Assembly: GCA_041844835.1 (NCBI GenBank)
Contig: JBGZBU010000038.1
Location: 1 to 32,506, forward strand
Reading direction: 5' to 3'
DNA: 32,506 nt
From: CAUUCX01 sp041844835
GTDB taxonomy: Bacteria > Bacillota > Clostridia > Peptostreptococcales > Anaerovoracaceae
In this document: piece after piece, positions 22,489 to 31,116 of the stretch
Position numbering within the stretch: position 1 is the stretch's first letter
How the letters are laid out: each line of letters opens with the position of its first letter
The notes under the pieces: model-generated
The model's database searches: none
Told to the model about the DNA's origin: nothing
The model's input: the letters and a program-made list of their open reading frames with translations, nothing else
Made by a program: the position numbers and the translations under genes

Positions 22489-22506
22489 TATCCAATTCAC
22501 CTCCTG

Positions 22507-22539
22507 ACCATTCCATTTTAGCAGGATGCTATGAATGGT
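22507..22539 (-). promoter_or_regulatory. Leader hairpin in front of rpsU
   Basis: Within the ~60-base rpsU leader, ACCATTC (minus 22539–22533) pairs with GAATGGT (22513–22507), and inside it TAGCA and TGCTA form a second 5-bp stem around a 3-base loop. The fold ends just before the AGGAGGTGA site. It may be a ribosomal-protein leader or simply a stabilising 5' stem. Confidence 0.55.
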
Positions 22540-22555
22540 ACTCCTACAATTAGTT

Positions 22556-22583
22556 ATTATACCATATGCTCCGGTATTTACAA
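22556..22583 (-). promoter_or_regulatory. Promoter of rpsU
   Basis: TTGTAA (22583–22578), 16-bp spacer, TATAAT (22561–22556) preceded by TGG, an extended −10. Predicted transcription start is near 22549, about 60 bases before the GTG start. Confidence 0.8.
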
Positions 22584-22635
22584 GCAAAAATTTGCCGCAC
22601 AATCGAATATCTTGCCCGGCGTTACTGCCGTATCG

Positions 22636-22668
22636 AAAAAAGTTTATGATCGGAGAGAAAATCCGATC
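22636..22668 (-). terminator. Intrinsic terminator after hit
   Basis: GATCGGA (22668–22662) and TCCGATC (22654–22648) form a 7-bp stem with a 7-base loop, followed six bases later by TTTTTT. It lies about 50 bases past the hit stop and ends the mtaB–hit unit before the rpsU promoter. Confidence 0.75.
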
Positions 22669-22716
22669 AAAGGCGTTTGCTTCTATGGAAAATCAAATAT
22701 CAGCCCTAACCGCCTA

Positions 22717-23058
22717 TCAGCCCGGCGGCCAACTCATTTTTCGTTTCCCCAGCAGATGAATGTGCAGATGTTTGACGGTTTGCAGCCCGTCATCTCCGCA
22801 ATTGATCACAACTCTGTAGCCGTTTTCGAGCCCGAGAATTTGCGCGATAACTTTGATTTTCAGCATCATATGCGCAAGCAATTCTCCATCCTCCGCATTC
22901 ACGTCATCAATAGAGGATATATGCTTTTTGGGAATTATGAGCACATGCGTCGGAGCCTGAGGATCAAGATCATGGAAAGCGGTTATCTTTTCATCGTCAT
23001 AAACCGGGTTTGACGGAATTTCACCGTTCACAATCTTGCAAAAAATACAATTGTCCAT
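22717..23058 (-). CDS. HIT-family nucleotide-binding protein
   Basis: A 113-residue histidine-triad protein, Hint/HinT-like, probably a purine nucleoside phosphoramidate hydrolase. The triad HLHIHLLG gives H97, H99 and H101. An N-terminal C4/C7 pair (CIFCKI), with H46, forms the usual zinc-site set of this subfamily. The ATG at 23058 follows GGAGGTG by about 7 bases. The earlier ATG at 23073 overlaps the binding site and is rejected. It starts 21 bases after mtaB. Confidence 0.93.
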   Translation of the reverse strand: MDNCIFCKIVNGEIPSNPVYDDEKITAFHDLDPQAPTHVLIIPKKHISSIDDVNAEDGELLAHMMLKIKVIAQILGLENGYRVVINCGDDGLQTVKHLHIHLLGKRKMSWPPG

Positions 23059-23079
23059 TAATATCACCTCCATAAAATA

Positions 23080-24432
23080 TCAAATAATCGAAGCTGCGAT
23101 CAAATCCGTTCCTCGACTTTCTTCAATTTTGACATCGACAATGCCGCCAAAAGCCGTCGTCTCGAAAGGCTCGGCTCCAAGCGGAACAAATGTCCTGAGA
23201 TAGTTTTCGCTATATCCCACACCGAAATTTTCCCCGCAATGAGACTCCGTATTTTCAATTAATATCTTGGCATTGCTGCCTACATTTCCTGCAGCGAAAT
23301 CTGCGGCAATTTCCTCCGCGATGCTTGTAAGTTCAATCAATCGCCGATTTTTATCGGCGGCGGCAACCTTGTTTCCGATCGAAAAAGCCTCGGTTCCGTG
23401 TCTGTCCGAGTATTGAAAAGCATGCACTTTTGAAAAATTGCATCGCTTTACGGCAGTCAGACTTTCCTTAAAATCTTTCTCATCTTCCCCCGGAAATCCT
23501 ACAATTATATCCGTCGTAATTCCGTAATTGGGATCAAAATCGCGTATTACATCAATTATGCGCAAATATTCCTCAATGCTGTAACGTCTGCGCATTGCCG
23601 ACAAAACGCGATTGCTTCCGCTTTGCAGCGACAGATGCACGTGATGGCACAGTCTGTTGAAGCAAAACAATTCCTTCATAAAAGCCGCGTCTATCACCGT
23701 GGGCTCGAGCGAACTGAGCCTCAGCCTGAAATCCCCCGGAAGCTCCTCCAACGCACCGATCAAATCATAAAGCGCATTTTCTCCGAATCTTGCCCTGTCT
23801 TCCGTTCCGTACAGAGCCGTATTTATGCCTGCGAGCACTATCTCCCGATAGCCTTTTTCCACCAACCCCGCAACTTCATGCAAAATTGATTCTTTGTTTC
23901 GGCTGCGAACCGGTCCTCTTGCATAAGGTATTACGCAATACGAACAAAATCTGTTGCATCCCTCTTCAATTTTTACAAATGCGCGACTCATCTCATTCAT
24001 AGATGATATTAAAAAAGTGTCATCAAAGCAAGTCACATTTGAAATATCGGAAACCCTCACTTTGTCGGAACTGCGGCGCCCGTTTTGCATAAAATTTTCC
24101 ACTATATCCGGCAAACCGTTCTTTTCCGCGTTTCCCAGTATCAGATCAATTTCATCCATATCAAGAAGCGCAGACGGCGCCGTTTGCGCATAGCAGCCCG
24201 TGACCACCACTACGCTTTGAGGATTGTTTTTCCTGAAACGCCGTATCATTTGGCGGGATTTTCTGTCGGCTATATGAGTAACGGTGCAGGTATTTATTAC
24301 AAATACATCGGCAAATTCTCTTGCCTCTTCGGTCTGAGCCACATCATATCCGCGCGCCTGAAAGATCTCCATAATGGCTTCGCTCTCGTAACTGTTGACT
24401 TTGCAGCCCATCGTTTTAACCAGAAGTTTCAC
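23080..24432 (-). CDS. mtaB: tRNA t6A37 methylthiotransferase MtaB
   Basis: A 450-residue radical-SAM methylthiotransferase that makes ms2t6A at position 37 of ANN-decoding tRNAs. The N-terminal UPF0004 domain carries cluster cysteines C10 (MGCKVN), C49 (NTCTVT) and C80 (TGCYAQ). The radical-SAM site is C159, C163 and C166 (CNRFCSYC). A TRAM-like C-terminus follows. The GTG start at 24432 gives the expected VKTMGCKVNSYE opening and has GAGGAA ahead of it. The longer frame to 24543 crosses the pyc terminator and is rejected. Transcription may come from read-through of that terminator or an unseen promoter. Confidence 0.94.
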   Translation of the reverse strand: MKLLVKTMGCKVNSYESEAIMEIFQARGYDVAQTEEAREFADVFVINTCTVTHIADRKSRQMIRRFRKNNPQSVVVVTGCYAQTAPSALLDMDEIDLILGNAEKNGLPDIVENFMQNGRRSSDKVRVSDISNVTCFDDTFLISSMNEMSRAFVKIEEGCNRFCSYCVIPYARGPVRSRNKESILHEVAGLVEKGYREIVLAGINTALYGTEDRARFGENALYDLIGALEELPGDFRLRLSSLEPTVIDAAFMKELFCFNRLCHHVHLSLQSGSNRVLSAMRRRYSIEEYLRIIDVIRDFDPNYGITTDIIVGFPGEDEKDFKESLTAVKRCNFSKVHAFQYSDRHGTEAFSIGNKVAAADKNRRLIELTSIAEEIAADFAAGNVGSNAKILIENTESHCGENFGVGYSENYLRTFVPLGAEPFETTAFGGIVDVKIEESRGTDLIAASII

Positions 24433-24457
24433 TCTATCATTCCTCACACAAATATAT

Positions 24458-24490
24458 AAAGAAAGCAAGGACGGGAAATCCCATCCTTGC
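24458..24490 (-). terminator. Intrinsic terminator of pyc
   Basis: A continuous 11-bp stem on the minus strand (24490–24465, one G·U pair, 4-base loop) starting GCAAGGA and ending TCCTTGC, followed by TTTCTTT. It lies 24 bases after the pyc stop. Confidence 0.85.
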
Positions 24491-24514
24491 AAAATCACAA
24501 TTATGAAAATTTTG

Positions 24515-27500
24515 TTATTTCCCCGGCGCGCGCAGCTCGGCAATAAGCTCGCCCGCTTTAACCTGTGAACCCTCTTTTGCGTACATGGTCTCTATAACTC
24601 CGTCACATGTGGCGAGCACATTGGTTTCCATCTTCATCGCTTCGATTACTGCAACAGGTTGATTTTTCTTCACCTGATCACCCGCCTCCACGAGCACTTT
24701 CAGAATATTTCCCGGGATGTTAGCGCCTATTTCAAGCTCATTGTCGGGATCGGCATATTTTGTGACCATTCCGCCGCCGACACCTGCCTGATAGCTGTGA
24801 TCCTTGATTTTCGTACTTCTGCGGTTTCCATTCATCTCGAATACGACTTCCGCATATCCCTCGCTGTCCGTTTCCCTGATTTCAAGGAGTTTCACGACCA
24901 AAACGTTACCCTCGCCCAAACTGATTTCAGAAGTTTCGCCCACCGACAATCCATGGAAGAATATATCCGAACCCATATATCTGAAATTGCCCTCACGTCT
25001 TATGCTCTTGATGTAATCTTCAAATACTGACGGATACATAGGATAGCTTATCAAATCCTGTTCCGTCGGCTCAATATCAAGTTTTTCCTTCAATGTAGCT
25101 CTGATTTGCTCAAAATCTTCCGGAGGAAGCAATTCACCCGGTCTGCATGTGATGGCTTTTTTATCCTTGAGAACCAGTTTTTGCAACTCGATCGGGAATC
25201 CGCCCACAGGCTGTCCCATCATACCCTCAAAGAAAGATGAAATCGAATCAGGGAAATCCATACCTGCGCCTTTTTCGTAAATATTCTCCTCATTGAGATT
25301 GTTCTGAACCATGAAGATCGCCATATCTCCCACCGCTTTTGAAGAAGGTGTGACCTTTACAATATCTCCAAGCATTATATTAACGCGCCTGTACATATCC
25401 TTCACTTCATTGAGCCTGTGCCCCAAACCGAAAGATTCCACCTGGGATTTCAGATTTGAATACTGTCCTCCCGGAATCTCATATTTGTAGATTTCAGCAG
25501 TAGCGCTCAGCAAATCCGACTCGAATTTTTTGTACACAGGTCTGACGTCAGCCCAGTAATCCGAAATGATTTGTATTCCGTCCGAATCGATCTCCGTATC
25601 TCTTTCCGTATTTTGAAGCGCGGCAACGACCGAATTCATTGAAGGCTGCGATGTAAGCCCCGACATGCTGGATATAGCGGTATCGACGATATCCACGCCC
25701 GCCATTGCGGCCGTAAGTATCGCAGCGACCCCGTTGCCTGTCGTATCATGGGTATGCAGATGAACCGGAATTGTAAGCTCGTTTTTCAGTGCTTCGATGA
25801 GCTTCTTGGATGCCATAGGCTTGATAAGACCCGTCATATCCTTTATTCCGAGGATATGCGAACCCTGTTTTTCCAGTTCCTTTGCCATATCCACATAATA
25901 TTTCAACGTGTATTTATCGCGACTCTCATCCAATATATCTCCGGTATAGCATATGCAAGCTTCCGCCACCTTATCCTGATTCAGGACTTCATCCAGCGCC
26001 ACTTCCATACCCTGCACCCAGTTTAGCGAATCAAATATTCTGAATACATCTATTCCCGCATTTGCCGATTGCTTTACAAATTCCCTTATAACATTATCGG
26101 GGTAATTTTTATACCCAACGGCGTTTGCGCCTCTTATCAGCATTTGGAAGAGAATATTAGGCACATTCTCGCGCAGCATCGCGAGTCTCTCCCACGGATC
26201 TTCCTTTAGAAATCTGAATGCCGTATCAAATGTGGCACCTCCCCACATTTCGAGTGAAAAGAGATTATGCCCGTATTTTGCAACTGCAGGTGCAATTTTC
26301 TCCATATCAATGGACCTCACCCTGGTTGCCATGAGAGACTGCTGAGCATCACGCATCGTGGTATCCGTAATGAGCAGCTTGTTCTGATTTAAAATCCAGT
26401 CGGCAAGCCCTTTCGGTCCCTTTGCATCAAACAGCTGTTTCGTTCCGCTGAGTCCCTCTATTTCAGATTTGTCGATCTTCGGATAGATCGGAACATTAAA
26501 AGCAGGTTTTACACCTTTTGTCTCGTTAACGACCTTATTCCCTATGAAATTCATCACTTTAAGCTCGTCGTCGGAACCCGCCTGAATGTCGAAAAGCTCA
26601 GGGAAATTATCAATAAAGCCCGTATCACACTGCCCGTTTCTGAAAAGCGGATGATTCAAAACATTAAGCAAAAACGGAATATTCGTCTTAACTCCTCTGA
26701 CCTGCATTTCCGCGAGCGCGCGCGTTGCTTTTTTTATACAGTCATCAAAGCTTCTTGCAAATGCGGTCACTTTTACGAGCAGGCTGTCGTAGTACGGATT
26801 GATTTCCGCTCCCGTATAACTGTTTCCGCCGTCGAGCCTGATACCGAAACCCGCTCCCGTTCTGTAAACGTCGATCAAACCGGTATCGGGAGCAAAATTA
26901 TTGACGGGATCTTCCGTTGTCACACGACATTGGATAGATGCGCCTCTAAAGACGATATCGTCCTGACTTTTGATGCCGATTTCATCCGAATCAAGCGTGT
27001 ATCCCTGAGCTATCAGGATCTGACTCTGCACGAGATCTATGCCCGTAACGAGCTCCGAAACGGTGTGCTCCACCTGAATTCTCGGATTCATCTCGATAAA
27101 GTAATGCTTTCCGTCATTATCCAAAAGGAATTCCAACGTTCCCGCATTTCTATAATTTACGTGCTTTGCAATTTTTAAAGCATCCTGACAAATGATCTCG
27201 CGCTGCGCCGGGGTAATTGACAGTGCAGGCGTAAACTCAATTACTTTCTGATGTCTGCGCTGGATGGAACAATCTCTCTCACCCACATGCACTAAATTTC
27301 CGTAATTATCTCCGAGCACCTGTACCTCGATATGCTTAGGGTTTTCCAAATATTTTTCGATAAATACATCCTCAATACCGAATGCTTTGGCAGCTTCACT
27401 CCTGGCGCTCAGAAATTCTCTCGGCATATCTTCCGCATTTCTGACAATCCTCATTCCGCGACCGCCGCCGCCGGCTGCCGCCTTTAAAATCACCGGATAT

Positions 27501-27976
27501 CCGCAAGATGCAGCGAATTCAACCGCTTCCGCTTCCGTTTTTATAGCCTGATCGACTCCGGGGATCGTAGGCACACCTACAGTCTGAGCCACGATTTTTG
27601 ACTGTATTTTATCGCCCAATTTATTCATCATTTCATGATTCGGTCCGATAAAAACAATTCCCTCTTTCTCACACAATTCCGCAAATTCACTGTTTTCGGA
27701 GAGGAATCCGTAGCCCGGATGAATAGCGTCGACTCCCTTTGCTTTTGCAAGTTCCACAATCTCGGCAATACCCAGATATGCATCTACCGGCGCCTTACCC
27801 TTTCCAATCAGATACGCCTCGTCGGCTTTTGTCCTAAAAAGCGCCGTTTTATCTTCTTCAGAATAGATGGCTACCGTTCTGATTCCAAGCTCCTTACAGG
27901 CTCTGAAAACCCTGATTGCAATTTCACCGCGATTAGCAACCAAAACTCTCTTGAACTTTTTGATATTTTTTTCCAT
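24515..27976 (-). CDS. pyc: Pyruvate carboxylase
   Basis: A full-length 1153-residue biotin enzyme that carboxylates pyruvate to oxaloacetate, an anaplerotic step. Domains in order: biotin carboxylase (about 1–460; ATP-grasp GGGGRGM at 169–175, ERDCSIQRRHQKVIEF, and FIEMNPRIQVEHTVSE), carboxyltransferase (starting near 535 with TDTTMRDAQQSL; metal motif HLHTHDTTGNG), the PYC allosteric/tetramerisation region, and C-terminal biotin carrier with EAMKME, biotin at K1115. All motifs look intact. AAAGGAG lies 8 bases before the ATG. It follows rsmE by 26 bases and shares its promoter. Its place between rsmE and mtaB is not the usual arrangement of this cluster. Confidence 0.97.
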   Translation of the reverse strand: MEKNIKKFKRVLVANRGEIAIRVFRACKELGIRTVAIYSEEDKTALFRTKADEAYLIGKGKAPVDAYLGIAEIVELAKAKGVDAIHPGYGFLSENSEFAELCEKEGIVFIGPNHEMMNKLGDKIQSKIVAQTVGVPTIPGVDQAIKTEAEAVEFAASCGYPVILKAAAGGGGRGMRIVRNAEDMPREFLSARSEAAKAFGIEDVFIEKYLENPKHIEVQVLGDNYGNLVHVGERDCSIQRRHQKVIEFTPALSITPAQREIICQDALKIAKHVNYRNAGTLEFLLDNDGKHYFIEMNPRIQVEHTVSELVTGIDLVQSQILIAQGYTLDSDEIGIKSQDDIVFRGASIQCRVTTEDPVNNFAPDTGLIDVYRTGAGFGIRLDGGNSYTGAEINPYYDSLLVKVTAFARSFDDCIKKATRALAEMQVRGVKTNIPFLLNVLNHPLFRNGQCDTGFIDNFPELFDIQAGSDDELKVMNFIGNKVVNETKGVKPAFNVPIYPKIDKSEIEGLSGTKQLFDAKGPKGLADWILNQNKLLITDTTMRDAQQSLMATRVRSIDMEKIAPAVAKYGHNLFSLEMWGGATFDTAFRFLKEDPWERLAMLRENVPNILFQMLIRGANAVGYKNYPDNVIREFVKQSANAGIDVFRIFDSLNWVQGMEVALDEVLNQDKVAEACICYTGDILDESRDKYTLKYYVDMAKELEKQGSHILGIKDMTGLIKPMASKKLIEALKNELTIPVHLHTHDTTGNGVAAILTAAMAGVDIVDTAISSMSGLTSQPSMNSVVAALQNTERDTEIDSDGIQIISDYWADVRPVYKKFESDLLSATAEIYKYEIPGGQYSNLKSQVESFGLGHRLNEVKDMYRRVNIMLGDIVKVTPSSKAVGDMAIFMVQNNLNEENIYEKGAGMDFPDSISSFFEGMMGQPVGGFPIELQKLVLKDKKAITCRPGELLPPEDFEQIRATLKEKLDIEPTEQDLISYPMYPSVFEDYIKSIRREGNFRYMGSDIFFHGLSVGETSEISLGEGNVLVVKLLEIRETDSEGYAEVVFEMNGNRRSTKIKDHSYQAGVGGGMVTKYADPDNELEIGANIPGNILKVLVEAGDQVKKNQPVAVIEAMKMETNVLATCDGVIETMYAKEGSQVKAGELIAELRAPGK

Positions 27977-28002
27977 AGTGTAATCTCCTTTGTGATCAAA
28001 CC

Positions 28003-28743
28003 CTACATGTCCATCTCATACCGCATCATAGCAAGCGCGGCAAATGCCGCAGATTCGGTACGAAGAATTCCGGCGCCCAGACTGCAAGCATGAGCACCCA
28101 TATCGATAAAAGCTCTTGCCTCATCATCGGAAAATCCGCCCTCAGGCCCGATAATAAGCGCAAAACTCATATCATCATACTTTTTAAATGACCTCAACGT
28201 TTCCTTTAATGTGATCTTGCGTTCATCTTCGTAAGGGAACACCACCTCGTCAAATACTGAAAGTGCGGTCAAAATATCGTGTCCCTTAACGGGCTTATGC
28301 ACGGGAGGCACGAACGGACTCCCCGACTGCTTCGCCGCCGACATTGAAATGTTATTCCAGCGTTCGAGCTTTTTGTGCAGATTGCCCTTATCTTCCACAA
28401 CCGTTCTGTCCGTAAAAATCGGGAATATCTCTGAAACCCCCATTTCAACGGTACGGCGAACGACATCATCCATTTTGCTTGATTTGGGAATTGATTGAAA
28501 AAGCGATATACGGCTGCGGCGCCCCCGGATGCTCCCGGATTTGTCTAAAATCCTGAGCACTATAACATCTTTTTCCACGCTTTCCACGCCGCACCTATAA
28601 ATCCACTCGCATGAATCGGATACCGATACCTGCGTTCCCCGAACCGCTCGCAGAGATTTGCGCAAATGTTCAATATCATTGCCGTCCCGCAGATATATGT
28701 AAGCACCATCGATTTGATTCTTGTCTACAAAAAATCTATGCAA
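28003..28743 (-). CDS. rsmE: 16S rRNA m3U1498 methyltransferase RsmE
   Basis: A 246-residue SPOUT-class methyltransferase that modifies U1498 of 16S rRNA. It opens (M)HRFFVDKNQ, the normal RsmE start, then has a PUA-like N-terminal domain and the SPOUT knot with IGPEGGFSDDEA (198–209) and LGAGILRTESA (222–232), which bind S-adenosylmethionine. The start codon is TTG at 28743, with GAGG 7 bases ahead. It is the first gene of an operon with pyc, behind a strong promoter at 28830–28858. Confidence 0.93.
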   Translation of the reverse strand: MHRFFVDKNQIDGAYIYLRDGNDIEHLRKSLRAVRGTQVSVSDSCEWIYRCGVESVEKDVIVLRILDKSGSIRGRRSRISLFQSIPKSSKMDDVVRRTVEMGVSEIFPIFTDRTVVEDKGNLHKKLERWNNISMSAAKQSGSPFVPPVHKPVKGHDILTALSVFDEVVFPYEDERKITLKETLRSFKKYDDMSFALIIGPEGGFSDDEARAFIDMGAHACSLGAGILRTESAAFAALAMMRYEMDM

Positions 28744-28829
28744 TCAACAACCTCATATCTCTTTTAAAAGGAAACACAGCCCCATCCTCAAAATGTCTTA
28801 AAATCAAGTTTTTTAAGGGTTTGAGACTG

Positions 28830-28858
28830 ATTATATCATGCAAAATGTATTTTTTCAA
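28830..28858 (-). promoter_or_regulatory. Promoter of rsmE–pyc
   Basis: TTGAAA (28858–28853), 17-bp spacer, TATAAT (28835–28830) preceded by TGA, an extended −10. The leader of about 80 bases contains a weak A/T stem (CTTAAAA with TTTTAAG). Confidence 0.85.
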
Positions 28859-29055
28859 ACACAAAATACCTGCAAGGAAACAAAAGCATCTTCAAGTATA
28901 TCCATGCGACCGGACGTGCGAAAGTCCGCACGGTGCATAAAAAAGAGCACAGCGCACAAATAAAAAGAGACTCGCTGCACAGTGCAAACGCCGCGCATAA
29001 CGCATAAGGAGTGCCGCATATATATCTCCTAAATTGCAATGGATATTTTCAATTG

Positions 29056-29119
29056 TAAGTGTATAATAATATGTAGTTCGGAGCATGGGAATCGGATTGC
29101 TGTTAAGATCATACACTTA
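29056..29119. repeat. 9-bp inverted repeat upstream of maf
   Basis: TAAGTGTAT at 29056–29064 and its exact complement ATACACTTA at 29111–29119, 46 bases apart. The left arm overlaps the candidate maf −10 box (29062–29067). It could be paired operator sites or a stem in the maf leader. Confidence 0.6.
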
Positions 29120-29240
29120 AACAAAGCCGAGATTCGTAAATAGCAGCATGTGAATAATAATGAGTAAATCTGAGCATGCGAAAGGAATGCGGGAAAATGA
29201 ACTAAAAGGTGCAAATGCATTTAAAAATAGGAGGTATTCT

Positions 29241-29861
29241 TTGAATAAAAAAATGATACTTGCTTCCGCCTCACCGCGGAGGCGCGAAATAATTGAATCC
29301 GCCGGCTTCAAACCTAAAATAATCATGCCGAATGTCGATGAGAACATACCGATGTCAGATAAAATAAGCGGACCTGATGTATGCATGTACCTTGCCGTAA
29401 AAAAAGCGCTTGCGGCGGAAGAGCTGTATCTTGGCGAAAAAGTACACTCCACCGATAAAGATGCTATGGGTAATAATGATGAACCTGTCGTAATAATAGC
29501 TGCAGATACCATAGTATACGATAATAGAGTTATTGGAAAGCCAGTGGATGAATATGATGCTTTCAATATATTAAGCAGCCTCCGAAACAAATCACACCAA
29601 GTGCTTACAGGCGTGTGCTTACTAATTCCGGCTACGCATTCGCGCAGAGCTTTTTATGAAGCAACTACCGTATTTTTCAAGAATTACAGCGACGAATTCC
29701 TGCATGAATACGTAAAAACACCCGCTCCGTACGATAAAGCGGGCGGATACGCGATACAGGGTGAATTTGCAAGATTCATTGAGCGATACGAGGGGGATTA
29801 CAATAATGTTGTAGGCTTTCCTCTTAAACGCTTTCTAAGCGAACTTACTTTATTGTTTTGA
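29241..29861 (+). CDS. maf: Maf-family nucleotide pyrophosphatase
   Basis: A 206-residue Maf/YhdE-type nucleoside triphosphate pyrophosphatase, which hydrolyses dTTP/UTP or modified nucleotides. It shows the signature LASASPRRREII at 7–18, the catalytic AADTIVYDNRVIGKP (88–102) and the C-terminal AGGYAIQGEFARFIERYEGDYNNVVGFPL. The TTG start at 29241 is preferred because AGGAGG lies 6 bases ahead. The longer frame from the ATG at 29160 has no binding site and unrelated residues. It is the only plus-strand gene in the window, and its last 17 bases overlap the end of thiI. Confidence 0.93.
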   Translation: MNKKMILASASPRRREIIESAGFKPKIIMPNVDENIPMSDKISGPDVCMYLAVKKALAAEELYLGEKVHSTDKDAMGNNDEPVVIIAADTIVYDNRVIGKPVDEYDAFNILSSLRNKSHQVLTGVCLLIPATHSRRAFYEATTVFFKNYSDEFLHEYVKTPAPYDKAGGYAIQGEFARFIERYEGDYNNVVGFPLKRFLSELTLLF

Positions 29862-31023
29862 CCTCATATGAAGCCATAACTTCTTCAATAAGCTCATCAA
29901 TATTCAAATTTCGCTCGGACAAGCTAATTTCCGCCAATTTCGGCTTTGTCAGCGGGTGTTTCGGCAAAAAAACCGTGCAGCAATCCTCAAACGGCTTAAT
30001 GGAGATATCATAGGTGCCGATTTTTTTTGCTCGATCCATTATCTCCACTTTATCCAGTCCTATAAGGGGTCTCATCACCGGCAGTGTCGCGACATCATCA
30101 GTTACGACAATTGATTCTGCGGTCTGGCTCGCCACTTGTCCGAGGTTTTCTCCCGTTACAAGCATCAGAGCATTGTTTTGCCGAGCTATCTTTTCTGCAA
30201 TTCGCACCATAAAACGCCGCAAGATTATTATCATTTCTTCCTGTCTGCATTCCCGCGCTATGGCTTCCTGAATCGGCAAGACATTTACACAGTGAAGCTT
30301 TACAAATGAGGTGTATTCCGCAAGTTTCCCCGCCAACTCCTCAACCTTGTTCATCGCCCTCTCGCTTGTATAAGGGTATGAGTGAAAATGCACTCCTTCT
30401 ATTTTCATTCCTCGCTTTGCCATCATCCAGGCTGCAACCGGACTGTCAATCCCTCCGGACAGCAATACCATCCCTTTGCCGTTGGTTCCCGCAGGCAATC
30501 CTCCCACGGCCTCATATTTGTCTCTGAAAATATAAGTATTGTCACGCCGAAGTTTTATGTTCAAAATGCAATCCGGATTATGCACATCCACCTTCAGGTT
30601 TTTGCAAAATTTCAGAACCGCTCCGCCTACTGTTTTTGATATCTCGGGAGATGTAAGCGGAAAAGCCTTATCGGTCCTGCTGCTCTCGATTTTAAAGGTT
30701 TTTATGCCCTCTTCCAGCATAAGCCCGTGCATATATTCCGATGCCTTGTCGGAAATGGCATCAATGGTTGAGTCACACACCGCAATAGGCGATACCGACG
30801 CTATTCCGAAAACCTTGCTTACGCGCTCAAAGATGATTTCATCCGAAACGGACTGATCCGCATATATGAAAATCAAACCGTCCGACTTTTCAATTTTGAC
30901 CGTCTCCTTCTTGAAATCTGAAAATCTCGATCTGAGATTTTCCATGAGAATCCTTTCAAAATACGGTCTGTTTTTCCCCTTTAACGCGACTTCCCCATAA
31001 CGCGCGATAAATATCTTATCCAT
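29845..31023 (-). CDS. thiI: tRNA 4-thiouridine synthase ThiI
   Basis: A 392-residue sulfurtransferase that forms 4-thiouridine at position 8 of tRNA and can feed sulfur to thiamine thiazole synthesis. It has a ferredoxin-like N-terminus (IARYGEVALKGKNRPYFE), a THUMP domain to about 165, and a PP-loop ATP-pyrophosphatase domain with SGGIDSPVA at 189–197 and PFEDCCTVFLPKHP near 344–357. There is no C-terminal rhodanese domain, as is normal in Bacillota, so sulfur should come directly from the desulfurase encoded 93 bases upstream. Binding-site match before the ATG is weak. Confidence 0.95.
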   Translation of the reverse strand: MDKIFIARYGEVALKGKNRPYFERILMENLRSRFSDFKKETVKIEKSDGLIFIYADQSVSDEIIFERVSKVFGIASVSPIAVCDSTIDAISDKASEYMHGLMLEEGIKTFKIESSRTDKAFPLTSPEISKTVGGAVLKFCKNLKVDVHNPDCILNIKLRRDNTYIFRDKYEAVGGLPAGTNGKGMVLLSGGIDSPVAAWMMAKRGMKIEGVHFHSYPYTSERAMNKVEELAGKLAEYTSFVKLHCVNVLPIQEAIARECRQEEMIIILRRFMVRIAEKIARQNNALMLVTGENLGQVASQTAESIVVTDDVATLPVMRPLIGLDKVEIMDRAKKIGTYDISIKPFEDCCTVFLPKHPLTKPKLAEISLSERNLNIDELIEEVMASYEVKTIK

Positions 31024-31116
31024 CTATTCCCGTATATCCTTTCCTAAAGATAAATAACTACATCAGATAAATAACTATATTCCCTGAGACAAATCACTAC
31101 ACTTAATCACAAGTAA

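Larger units (their letters stand above)
28744..29240. other. Divergent intergenic region between rsmE and maf
   Basis: About 500 bases with no gene I can support. It holds the rsmE–pyc promoter and, nearer maf, a candidate −10 (TATAAT at 29062–29067) inside a 9-bp inverted repeat. Short open frames on both strands lack binding sites or family features. The stretch 28905–28940 can fold into a GC-rich hairpin of unclear role. Confidence 0.6.

Noticed and set aside
22489..22602. Longer S21 protein
   Set aside because: The extra 38 codons run through the rpsU promoter and leader hairpin. The GTG at 22488 has a strong site and gives the usual length.
24433..24543. N-terminal extension of MtaB
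   Set aside because: It would be translated through the pyc terminator and has no family similarity.
26651..27178. 175-codon plus-strand frame inside pyc
   Set aside because: It lies wholly antisense to the conserved biotin carboxylase coding sequence and has no binding site. The same holds for the other long antisense frames, for example 452–1042 and 5188–5796.
28836..29220. Small genes in the rsmE–maf gap
   Set aside because: Several open frames exist on both strands, but none has a binding site or recognisable family features, and the composition fits non-coding DNA.
31030..31080. Regulatory repeat between the desulfurase gene and thiI
   Set aside because: Two short AGATAAATAACTA copies occur, but they are AT-rich, imperfectly placed and not linked to any promoter or structure.
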